From Luteimonas vadosa (GTDB lineage Bacteria; Pseudomonadota; Gammaproteobacteria; Xanthomonadales; Xanthomonadaceae): a stretch of 64,000 bases of DNA. Positions 44,318 to 51,734 of the stretch are shown here, in pieces. Within the stretch, counting starts at the first letter, position 1; each line of letters opens with the position of its first letter. A program made the position numbers and the translations under genes. Location: NCBI RefSeq assembly GCF_039543545.1, contig NZ_BAABJY010000002.1:62001-126000 (forward strand). Reading direction: 5' to 3'. The notes under the pieces are model-generated. The model saw only the letters and a program-made list of their open reading frames with translations, had not been told where the DNA came from and did no database searches.

Positions 44318-44956
44318 ATGATGGCTGCGAGTCCGCGTATGCGAAACGCCTTGACCTTGTTTTCCTCCGTCGACGATGTGCTCTGCCATCGTGTCCGACT
44401 GGTGCTGGCCGCCAAGGGCGTCACCTACGACCAGATCGCCGTGGATCCACAGAATCCGCCGGAAGACCTGATCGACCTCAATCCCTACCACTCCGTGCCG
44501 ACCCTGGTCGAACGCGACCTGGTGCTCTACGCGGCGAGCGTGGTCAGCGAGTACCTCGACGAGCGCTACCCGCACCCGCCCTTGATGCCGGTCGATCCGC
44601 TGTCGCGCGCGCGCCTGCGGCTGGCGATGCTGCGCGTCGAGCACGACTGGGTCCCCCAGGTGCAGGCGATCCAGTTCGGCAACAAGACCCAAGCCGATGC
44701 TGGACGGAAGCGGCTCAAGGAATTGCTGACCGCGTCGGTCCCGCTGTTCAAGGCCAGCAAGTTCTTCCTCAATTCGGAAATGAGCCTGGCCGACTGCGCG
44801 ATGGCGCCGATCATCTGGCGCCTGGAGGCGCTGGACGTCCCGCTGCCCAAGGACGGGAAGGCGATCGAGGACTACGGCAACCGGATCTTCCGCAACCCCG
44901 GCTTCGCGCGCAGCCTCACGCCGCAGGAGAAGTTGTTGCGCGACATGCCCGGTTGA
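44318..44956 (+). CDS. sspA: Stringent starvation protein A
   Basis: A 212-residue glutathione S-transferase-fold protein without the catalytic Ser/Tyr of true GSTs. LTLFSSVDDVLCHRVRLVLAAKGV, the VDPQNPPEDLIDLNPYHSVPTLVERDLVLY segment and the C-terminal helical domain are as in SspA. It binds RNA polymerase and alters transcription in stationary phase or starvation. GGGAG stands 8 bases before the ATG at 44318; the ATG at 44339 would also serve. sspB follows, the usual order. Confidence 0.93.
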   Translation: MMAASPRMRNALTLFSSVDDVLCHRVRLVLAAKGVTYDQIAVDPQNPPEDLIDLNPYHSVPTLVERDLVLYAASVVSEYLDERYPHPPLMPVDPLSRARLRLAMLRVEHDWVPQVQAIQFGNKTQADAGRKRLKELLTASVPLFKASKFFLNSEMSLADCAMAPIIWRLEALDVPLPKDGKAIEDYGNRIFRNPGFARSLTPQEKLLRDMPG

Positions 44957-45018
44957 ACGGGTCGGGACCGGTGTCCCGGCGCTCCCGCCACGCGCGGGCG
45001 ACCGGCTAGACTGGCGCC

Positions 45019-45453
45019 ATGAGCGACCAGGCGATTCCGATGACCAGCCACCGGCCGTACTTGCTGCGGGCGCTATACGAGTGGATCACGGACAACGGAA
45101 TGACACCGCACGTGTTGGTGGATGCGACCCTCGACGGGGTCAACGTACCCCCGCACGTGGTCAAGGATGGGCGGGTGGTGCTCAACATCGCCGAGCGCGC
45201 GGTCGCCAAGCTGGAACTCGACAACCAGAGCATCCGGTTCACGGCCCGGTTCGCGGGCGCCAGCCATCCGGTCGTCGTGCCCATCCCGGCGGTCCTGGCG
45301 ATCTATGCGCGCGAGACGGGGCAGGGAATGGCGTTGCCGGAAGATGCCGGGGACCCGGCCGGACCGGACGACGCCCCGCCATCGCCCGATGGGGGCGGCG
45401 AAGATCCGCCGCATTCGCCCAAGCGAGGCGCCCACCTGCGCGTGGTCAAGTAG
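45019..45453 (+). CDS. sspB: ClpXP protease specificity-enhancing factor
   Basis: A 144-residue SspB. The folded substrate-binding part (residues 1-105) begins TSHRPYLLRALYEWITDNGMTPHVLVDA. A disordered acidic/proline linker leads to the C-terminal ClpX-binding motif (HLRVVK). It delivers ssrA-tagged peptides to ClpXP. It lies 62 bases after sspA and is probably co-transcribed. Confidence 0.94.
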   Translation: MSDQAIPMTSHRPYLLRALYEWITDNGMTPHVLVDATLDGVNVPPHVVKDGRVVLNIAERAVAKLELDNQSIRFTARFAGASHPVVVPIPAVLAIYARETGQGMALPEDAGDPAGPDDAPPSPDGGGEDPPHSPKRGAHLRVVK

Positions 45454-45481
45454 CGAAGGCGGCACGACGCGCGTTGCACCG

Positions 45482-45790
45482 CTAGCGTGCGCGCGTCGGA
45501 CCGGTGAAGGCCACCAGCTCGTCCCCGCGCAACACCAGGCGTCCGATGTAACGTTGCATCCCGTCATCGGAGTATTCGAAGCGGAAACTGCGTTCCACCC
45601 CCAGGCGGCCATCGTGGCGACGGCGCAGCCGGAGCCCGGTGGCATGCACGGTCTGGTCGAGCAGCTGGACCCCGGCGTCCCGGCACGCGTCCCGGCCCAC
45701 CTCCACCGCCCGCTCGGCGGCCGCGCGCGCTGCGCTCCACCAGGCGAAGGCGGCGGCACCGACGATCATGAGCAGGATCAGGCTGGGCAT
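45482..45790 (-). CDS. DUF3301 domain protein
   Basis: A 102-residue protein. One N-terminal membrane helix (residues 3-20) is followed by the DUF3301 pattern: WW in the helix, ACRDAGVQLLDQTV, LRLRRRHDGRLGVERSFRFEYSDDG and a final LVLRGDELV strand. It is a conserved gammaproteobacterial family of unknown function. The ATG at 45790 is preferred over 45835 because the helix then starts at the N-terminus. Confidence 0.82.
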   Translation of the reverse strand: MPSLILLMIVGAAAFAWWSAARAAAERAVEVGRDACRDAGVQLLDQTVHATGLRLRRRHDGRLGVERSFRFEYSDDGMQRYIGRLVLRGDELVAFTGPTRAR

Positions 45791-45952
45791 CTGGAGCGGT
45801 CCGTGGCGGGAAAGGGGAGCCGGGGCATTCCGCATGATCCCGGACCGGGGGCGCGTCCTGCGGACCGCCGAAGTGGGACGTAGCGCAAGATTCCGGCGAA
45901 CACGCGAACGCTATTGTCGCAGCCTTCACCCTTGTGATCGCAACGTGTAGGC

Positions 45953-46759
45953 ATGAAGCTCGTCTTCCCTGGTGGCGAACACCCCCAAGCCCTGCTCGGG
46001 CATGGCGTCAACCGCATCGGCTCGGCACCGGATGCGAGCATCGTGCTCGACCAGCCCGGGGTGCGCCCCAGCCATTGCGAGCTGCACGTGAATGGCCATG
46101 GCGTCGTGCTGCAAGTCGCACACGGGGCCCGTGTCAGGGTCAACGACCGAGACGTGGAGGGCCTGATCGCACTGCGGGCAGGCGACCTGCTGGACTTCGA
46201 AAGCATCCAGGCCAGGCTGGCGCCGCTCGAGGCGCCGGCCGCGGCGGGCAAGCCCAATGGCAAGGCGCCGATGCCGGCGGCGGGCAATGACGAGCCCGCG
46301 GCCACCGCCGTGCGTCCGGCCATGCCGCGCTACGTGCTTCGCGGCATCTCCAGCGCCGGTTTCGGCCGCACCTTCCCACTGCTTGCGCCCACCACCCTGG
46401 GGCGTGCGCAGGAATGCGGGATCCGGTTCGAGCACCCAGGGCTGTCACGGCGCCATTGCCGGTTGACGCCGACCGACGAGGGATTGCTGATCGAGGACCT
46501 GGGGTCGACCAATGGCTGCGTGCTCAACGACAAGCGGGTCGATCGGGCGTGGGCGCAGCATGGCGACGAGATCGGCATCGATGCCCTGCGCTTCCGCGTG
46601 GTGAAACCGGGCGTGGACGACACGGTCGAGGTCCGGGCCCGTAGCGCCCCGGCGTCTGCGGGGAACCGCGGCGGGATCCGGAAAGGTCGATGGGTAGTGG
46701 GCGCCGCCTTGGCCGCGATGGCCATGGTCCTGGCCGTCCTGGTGCGCGCCGCCGTCTGA
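45953..46759 (+). CDS. Membrane-anchored protein with two FHA domains
   Basis: A 268-residue protein. The first FHA-like domain (about 15-88; NRIGSAPDASIVLDQPGVRPSHCEL) lacks some canonical residues. The second FHA domain (about 140-215) is canonical, with LGRAQECGIR, LSRRHCRL and LGSTNGCVLN. A Pro/Ala linker joins them, and a single C-terminal helix (about 245-265) anchors it facing the cytoplasm. FHA domains bind phosphothreonine peptides; no kinase gene is adjacent, so the partner is unknown. It stands alone, convergent to nadC. Confidence 0.85.
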   Translation: MKLVFPGGEHPQALLGHGVNRIGSAPDASIVLDQPGVRPSHCELHVNGHGVVLQVAHGARVRVNDRDVEGLIALRAGDLLDFESIQARLAPLEAPAAAGKPNGKAPMPAAGNDEPAATAVRPAMPRYVLRGISSAGFGRTFPLLAPTTLGRAQECGIRFEHPGLSRRHCRLTPTDEGLLIEDLGSTNGCVLNDKRVDRAWAQHGDEIGIDALRFRVVKPGVDDTVEVRARSAPASAGNRGGIRKGRWVVGAALAAMAMVLAVLVRAAV

Positions 46760-46777
46760 GGGGCCGCGCGCCCGGGT

Positions 46778-47683
46778 TCAGCCGCCGGGGACCGCCGCCA
46801 GTTTCAGGGACAGGTCGATGGCCCGGACATGCTTGGTCAAACCGCCGATCGATACGTAGTCGACTCCGTCCTCGGCGATGCCACGCACGGTGTCGAGGTC
46901 GACGCCGCCCGAGACCTCCAGGGGGATCCGTCCGCCGAAGGGCGGACCGTGGGCGATTCTCACGGCCTGTCGGCGATCCTCGGCGGTGAAGTCGTCGATC
47001 AGGATCCGGTCGCAGCCTTCGCCCAATGCCTCCTCCAGTTGGGCGAGCGTTTCCACCTCGACGATCAGCGGCAGGCCCGGGTGCCTGGCCTTGGCGGCGC
47101 GGATGGCCGCGCCCAGCGAACCCGCTGCCCGGACATGGTTCTCCTTGAGCATCACCGCGTCGTGGAGCCCCATGCGGTGGTTCACGCCGCCGCCTGCACG
47201 CACGGCGTACTTTTGCGCCTGGCGCAGGCCGGGCAGGGTTTTCCGGGTATCCAGGATCCGCGTCCCGGTTCCTTGCACGGCGTCGACGTAGGCCGCCACC
47301 CGGGTCGCCGTGCCGCTCAGGGTCTGCAGGAAATTCAGCGAGGCACGCTCCGCGCTCACCAGCGGCCGGGTCCGGCCGGCCAGGGTGGCAAGCACGGTCT
47401 GCGCCGGGACGCGATCTCCTTCCGCGACCCGCCAGTCGATCCGGACGCCCGGATCCAGTGCGCGATGGCAGGCATCGAACCACGGGCGTCCGCAGACCAC
47501 CGCCGCTTCCTTGCACAGGAGCACGGCGGTGTCGGCGGCGTCGGGCAGGAGTTCGGCGGTCACGTCGCCGCTCCCGATGTCCTCGGACAACGCGCGCGCG
47601 ACATCGGAATCGACCACCTCCGCCGGGGGCGGCACGAGTCCAGCCACCGATGCCGATCCGGGAGCGGGGGAAACGGGGTTCAT
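46778..47683 (-). CDS. nadC: Nicotinate-nucleotide pyrophosphorylase (carboxylating)
   Basis: A 301-residue quinolinate phosphoribosyltransferase of de novo NAD synthesis. Visible motifs are SEDIGSGDVTAELL, ERASLNFLQTLSGTAT, LDTRKTLPGLR, KYAVRAGGGVNHRMGLHDAVMLKENH and a terminal VSGGVDLDTVRGIAEDGVDYVSIGGLTKHV. The substrate-binding Arg, His and Lys residues are intact. It overlaps the upstream Trm112-like gene by 4 bases (ATGA). Confidence 0.95.
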   Translation of the reverse strand: MNPVSPAPGSASVAGLVPPPAEVVDSDVARALSEDIGSGDVTAELLPDAADTAVLLCKEAAVVCGRPWFDACHRALDPGVRIDWRVAEGDRVPAQTVLATLAGRTRPLVSAERASLNFLQTLSGTATRVAAYVDAVQGTGTRILDTRKTLPGLRQAQKYAVRAGGGVNHRMGLHDAVMLKENHVRAAGSLGAAIRAAKARHPGLPLIVEVETLAQLEEALGEGCDRILIDDFTAEDRRQAVRIAHGPPFGGRIPLEVSGGVDLDTVRGIAEDGVDYVSIGGLTKHVRAIDLSLKLAAVPGG

Positions 47684-47949
47684 GCCCCCGGGAAGTCCGC
47701 GACCTGGGACGTCGCGATGCCCTCGTCGACCAGCAGCACCGGGATCCCGTCGTCGATGCGATAGGCGGTACGGCGGTCGCGCGTGAGCAGCGCTTCCTGG
47801 AGCGCATCAGCCTGCGTGCTGCCGTCGATGCGCCGGACGCCGCCCGCCCGGATCGCTTCGTTGAGCGCGGCCAAGCCCTGCTTGTCGAGCAAGGACAGCG
47901 GCTGGCGGGACGAAGGACAGACGAGGATGTCGAGCAGCTTGCGGTCCAT
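47680..47949 (-). CDS. Trm112-like / UPF0434 protein
   Basis: An 89-residue protein starting MDRKLLDILVCPSSRQPL, the Trm112/YcaR fold. The classical CxxC zinc pair is reduced to one Cys, and no C-terminal pair is present. DGIPVLLVDE near the end is conserved. It has a C-terminal extension beyond the usual ~60 residues. Family members act as small adaptors or methyltransferase activators; the role here is unknown. It overlaps nadC, and a GGAG site precedes its start. Confidence 0.85.
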   Translation of the reverse strand: MDRKLLDILVCPSSRQPLSLLDKQGLAALNEAIRAGGVRRIDGSTQADALQEALLTRDRRTAYRIDDGIPVLLVDEGIATSQVADFPGA

Positions 47950-48019
47950 GTGAGGCGCTCCAGGCGGTGAAGCCGCCGCCGAAGGCCGGTAGAATACCGT
48001 TTTGCCGCCGGAAGCAGCC

Positions 48020-48535
48020 ATGGTCACTGCCAAGGACACAGACGCCGGACGTCCGCTGGTCGGACTGGTGATGGGCTCGCGCTCCGACTGGGGCACGATG
48101 CAACACGCCGCACGGAGGCTCGAAGCCCTTGGCGTGCCCCACGAAGCCCGCGTAGTGTCCGCGCACCGCACCCCGGACGTCTTGTTCGAATACGCCGCGC
48201 AGGCGCACGCGCGTGGCTTGCGCGCGATCATCGCCGGCGCCGGCGGGGCGGCACACCTGCCGGGAATGCTCGCCGCCAAGACGGTCGTGCCCGTGCTCGG
48301 CGTGCCGGTGCAATCGAAGGCGCTCAACGGCCTGGACTCGCTGCTGTCGATCGTGCAAATGCCGGCCGGCATCCCCGTGGCGACGTTCGCGATCGGCGAT
48401 GCCGGCGCGTCGAACGCCGCCCTGTTCGCCGCCGCGATGCTCGCTCCCGACCACCCCGGCATCGCCGAGGCCCTGGCTGCATTCCGCGCCGCGCAAACCG
48501 AGGACGTCGCTGCCAACAGCGATCCGCGGCAATGA
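48020..48535 (+). CDS. purE: 5-(carboxyamino)imidazole ribonucleotide mutase
   Basis: A 171-residue class I PurE with VGLVMGSRSDWGTM, the catalytic His in SAHRTPD, AGAGGAAHLPGM and GVPVQS. It moves the carboxylate of N5-CAIR to give CAIR in purine synthesis. The ATG at 48020 has a GGAAG site. purK follows 37 bases later, and the two form a standard purEK operon divergent from the Trm112-like gene. Confidence 0.95.
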   Translation: MVTAKDTDAGRPLVGLVMGSRSDWGTMQHAARRLEALGVPHEARVVSAHRTPDVLFEYAAQAHARGLRAIIAGAGGAAHLPGMLAAKTVVPVLGVPVQSKALNGLDSLLSIVQMPAGIPVATFAIGDAGASNAALFAAAMLAPDHPGIAEALAAFRAAQTEDVAANSDPRQ

Positions 48536-48572
48536 GGTCGGTCCACGCAAAGACACGCAGCGGCCGCCGCGC

Positions 48573-49742
48573 ATGACGACGGTCGGCATCCTCGGTGGCG
48601 GGCAGCTGGCCCGCATGCTCGCGCTATCCGGCGCGCCGCTGGGCCTGCGTTTCCTGGTGATGGACACGGTCGCCGATGCCTGTGCCGGCCAGTTCGTGCC
48701 GCTGTTGGTGGGCGACTACCGGGACCGCGACGCGCTAGCGGAGTTCGCCTCCAGGGTCGACGTGGCCACGTTCGACTTCGAGAACGTCCCCGCCGAATCG
48801 GCGCGGTGGCTCGCCGAGCGCATCCCGGTCTTCCCCAACCCCGGTGCGCTGGCGATCGCCCAGGACCGGCTGGCGGAGAAGTCGATGTTCCGCGAACTCG
48901 GCATCCCGGTACCCGGGTTCGCCGACGTGGACACGCGAAGCGCCCTGGATTCAGCCATCGAGCGGATCGGTGCGCCCTGCATCCTGAAGACCCGCCGCCT
49001 CGGGTACGACGGCAAGGGCCAGTTCCGCCTGCAGTCGGCTGGCGATGCCGACGCCGCGTGGCAGGCGCTGGGGAACCAGGCCTCGACCGTCGGCCTGATC
49101 CTGGAAGCCTTCGTGCCTTTCGAACGCGAACTGAGCGTGGTCGCGGTGCGCGGGCGTGACGGCGAGTTCCGGGCGTGGCCACTGACCGAGAACTGGCATG
49201 TCGACGGCGTCCTCTCCGCGAGCCTTGCGCCGGCCCCGGTCGCCGTGGACATCGAGCGGACCGCGTTCGCGCACGCACGCGCCCTGTCCGAACGCCTCCA
49301 GTACGTGGGCGTGTTCGCGCTGGAGCTGTTCTGCCGCGATGGCGAATTGCTGGCCAACGAACTGGCGCCACGGGTCCACAACTCGGGCCACTGGACCATC
49401 GAGGGCGCGCAGACCTCGCAGTTCCAGAACCACCTGCGCGCCGTGCTCGGCCTGCCGCTGGGCGCGACCACGGCGCTGGGGCATGCCTGCATGCTCAACT
49501 GGATCGGCGAGATGCCGCCGGCCGGCGCCGTGCTCGGCGAGCGCGCGGGCCACTGGCACGATTACGGCAAGACGCCGCGCGAGGGGCGCAAGGTCGGACA
49601 CGCCACCTTCCGCTCCGACTCCGCGTCCGAACTCGCTGCCGGCCTAGAGCGGGTCGGTGACGCGCTGGGCCGGCAGGCCCAGGTGCGGCCGGTGATCGGG
49701 CGCCTGGCCACCGTCGTGGCAGGGCGGGGTGGCGGGGAATGA
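48573..49742 (+). CDS. purK: N5-carboxyaminoimidazole ribonucleotide synthase
   Basis: A 389-residue ATP-grasp enzyme. The N-terminal GILGGGQLARML motif, TFDFENVPAE, ILKTRRLGYDGKGQ, and ELAPRVHNSGHWTIEGA in the ATP-grasp core are all present. It carboxylates AIR with ATP and bicarbonate to N5-CAIR, the PurE substrate. Length is normal. Confidence 0.95.
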   Translation: MTTVGILGGGQLARMLALSGAPLGLRFLVMDTVADACAGQFVPLLVGDYRDRDALAEFASRVDVATFDFENVPAESARWLAERIPVFPNPGALAIAQDRLAEKSMFRELGIPVPGFADVDTRSALDSAIERIGAPCILKTRRLGYDGKGQFRLQSAGDADAAWQALGNQASTVGLILEAFVPFERELSVVAVRGRDGEFRAWPLTENWHVDGVLSASLAPAPVAVDIERTAFAHARALSERLQYVGVFALELFCRDGELLANELAPRVHNSGHWTIEGAQTSQFQNHLRAVLGLPLGATTALGHACMLNWIGEMPPAGAVLGERAGHWHDYGKTPREGRKVGHATFRSDSASELAAGLERVGDALGRQAQVRPVIGRLATVVAGRGGGE

Positions 49743-49854
49743 CCGCCCGGCACGCCTTGGGGCACGAGCCTTTACAATAAGCGGCTTCCATCCCCACCCG
49801 CCGCCGCGCCCTTCGGGCGATCGTGGCGGCGCATCGCAGGAGTCCGTTTTCCCC

Positions 49855-50181
49855 ATGGCGATCCTTGAACGCATCCAGGCCGAGGTCGAGGGCCACCCCA
49901 TCGTGCTCTTCATGAAAGGCACGCCACAGTTCCCGATGTGCGGCTTCTCCAGCCGCACCGTGCAGGCGCTCAAGGCGGCCGGCGCGGACCCCGCGAGCTT
50001 GCACACCATCAACGTGCTCGAAGAGCCCGAAGTGCGTGCGAACCTGCCGCGCTACTCCAACTGGCCGACGTTCCCCCAGCTGTTCATCCATGGCGAGCTG
50101 ATCGGTGGTTGCGACATCACCATGGAGCTGTACGAATCCGGCGAGCTGGCGCGCATGGTCGCGGAGACGCGGCAGGCGTGA
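49855..50181 (+). CDS. grxD: Monothiol glutaredoxin Grx4 type
   Basis: A 108-residue monothiol glutaredoxin. The CGFS motif has Cys29 (FPMCGFSSRTV), preceded by MKGTP, with WPTFPQLFIHGELIGGCDI following. It binds a bridging 2Fe-2S cluster with glutathione and supports iron-sulfur transfer. A TACAAT at 49774-49779 may be its -10. The stop overlaps the GTG start of the next gene (GTGA). Confidence 0.95.
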   Translation: MAILERIQAEVEGHPIVLFMKGTPQFPMCGFSSRTVQALKAAGADPASLHTINVLEEPEVRANLPRYSNWPTFPQLFIHGELIGGCDITMELYESGELARMVAETRQA

Positions 50182-50936
50182 GCGCAGGCGCGGCCGCAGC
50201 AGGCGCGCGCGGCGCGCTCGACGGTCGCGTCGTCCTCGTCAACGGCGCGCACGGCGGCCTGGGCAAGGCGGCGTCGCTGGCCTGCGCCCGCGATGGCGCG
50301 ACCGTGGTCCTGCTCGGACGCAAGACGCCAAAGTTGAACCGCGTCTATGACGCGATCGCCAGGCATGCGGAAGGACCGCTGCCGGAACCGGTCAACCTGC
50401 CCGTGGATCTTGCCGGTGCCGGCCCCGACGATTACGCGGACCTGGCGAGGCGCATCGAGGGGCAGCTGGGCCGACTCGACGGCCTCCTGCACTGCGCTGC
50501 GGAATTCAAGGGCCTGACGCCGCTGGAACATACCGACCCGGCCGACTTCGCGCGGACCCTGCACGTCGACCTCACGGCGCGCTGGTGGCTCACGCAGGCG
50601 TGCCTGCCCCTGCTCAGGCGAGCCGAGGACGCCGCCGTGGTGTTCGTGGTCGACGATCCGATCGCGACGGCAGGGGCGTACTGGGGTGCGTATGGACTCG
50701 CCCAGTCCGGGCAGGCGGCGATGGTGACGATGCTGCACGCGGAACTCGCGTCAGGTGCCGTGCGCGTGGCGGGCCTGCAGCCAGGCCCGATGCGCACGCC
50801 GCTGCGCGCCAATGCGTACGTGGAGGCGGACGATGCACGCGCCCGCGATCCGGCCGAGTACGCCGCCGCCTGCGTCCACCTCCTGTCCGCCCAGGGCGCT
50901 GATCGGCGCGGGACGATCTGGAGGCCAGCGGCATGA
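50178..50936 (+). CDS. SDR-fold protein with degenerate active site
   Basis: A 252-residue short-chain dehydrogenase-like protein, YciK-related. The cofactor motif is NGAHGGLG near residue 21, and HCAAEFKG replaces NNAG. The catalytic Tyr is in WGAYGLAQSG, but the usual YxxxK Lys is Gln. The catalytic Ser region reads VVFVVDDP instead of a Ser-rich strand. It may bind NAD(P) without classical activity or use other residues. The GTG start at 50178 overlaps grxD, and the stop overlaps the broken marC. Confidence 0.8.
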   Translation: MSAGAAAAGARGALDGRVVLVNGAHGGLGKAASLACARDGATVVLLGRKTPKLNRVYDAIARHAEGPLPEPVNLPVDLAGAGPDDYADLARRIEGQLGRLDGLLHCAAEFKGLTPLEHTDPADFARTLHVDLTARWWLTQACLPLLRRAEDAAVVFVVDDPIATAGAYWGAYGLAQSGQAAMVTMLHAELASGAVRVAGLQPGPMRTPLRANAYVEADDARARDPAEYAAACVHLLSAQGADRRGTIWRPAA

Positions 50937-51464
50937 CCGTCGCTTCCGCCGCCCTGCTGCTGTTCCTGATCCTCGATCCGCTCGGCAACATCCCGGTGTT
51001 CCTGAGCATGTTGCGCACCCTGCCGCCGCGGCGGCAAGTACCTGCTTGAACTGATGCACCTGCGCCAGGAGTCCGTCTCGATCGCCGGCGGCATCGTGCT
51101 CTTCCTGATCGGGCTGCGCATGATCTTCCCGCCGCCGGAGGGACTCATGGGCGAGCTGCCCGGAGGCGAACCGTTCATCGTGCCCATGGCGATCCCCTTG
51201 GTCGCCGGCCCGTCGGGGATGGCCGCGGTGATGCTCATGGGCAGCAACGACCCGGGACGGCTCGGCGACTGGAGCCTGGCCCTGATGATCGCGTGGGCGG
51301 CGACCGCCGCGATCCTGTTCTCGGCCACGTCGCTGTACAAGCTGCTCGGGGCACGTGCGTTGACCGCCGTCGAGCGGCTGATGGGGATGCTGCTGGTGGC
51401 GATCTCGGTGCAGATGCTGCTCGATGGGCTCACCAGTTACCTGCAGGCCGGACCGACGTTCTGA
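50933..51464 (+). pseudogene. marC: Disrupted MarC-family membrane protein gene
   Basis: The first 38 codons (ending LSMLRTLPPRRQVPA, stop at 51047-51049) are a normal MarC N-terminus with FLILDPLGNIPVFLSML. The rest of MarC, from YLLELMHLRQESVSIAGGIVLFLIGLRMIF to LDGLTSYLQAGPTF, lies in the +1 frame up to 51464. About 25-30 codons that should hold a membrane helix are missing at the junction, so an internal deletion with frameshift near 51030-51045 is likely. An ATG at 51054 could still make the C-terminal part. Its start overlaps the SDR stop (ATGA). Confidence 0.8.
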
Positions 51465-51565
51465 CGGGTCCACCATGCGTCAAGGACTTGCCCGACATCG
51501 TTCAGGCGATCCTTGCATAGCGACCCTCTCCGCCACTTGTTGGCGAGCCAAAAACGGTAACTTTC

Positions 51566-51594
51566 TTGTCATTACGGCGGGCTACCGTGTTAAT
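51566..51594 (+). promoter_or_regulatory. Candidate promoter of the TonB-dependent receptor
   Basis: TTGTCA and GTTAAT are separated by 17 bases, about 140 bases before the receptor ATG. The -10 element overlaps the left arm of an inverted repeat GTTAA-N7-TTAAC. Confidence 0.45.
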
Positions 51595-51630
51595 CTGATG
51601 TTAACCCAACGTGATCGGCATGTGATCACG
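51589..51630. promoter_or_regulatory. Two adjacent palindromes, candidate operators
   Basis: GTTAA-N7-TTAAC (51589-51605) is followed four bases later by CGTGATC-N7-GATCACG (51610-51630). Both are perfect and both have 7-base spacers. They sit on and just after the candidate promoter of the TonB-dependent receptor gene. Confidence 0.45.
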
Positions 51631-51734
51631 ACGGGCGGGGGACCCCCAATCGCTCCAACCAGGTGCCAGCGCGGCCGTCGATCCGCGCCCGCAGACCCAG
51701 CTCACATCCGATCACAGATCGAAGGCCAAACAAC

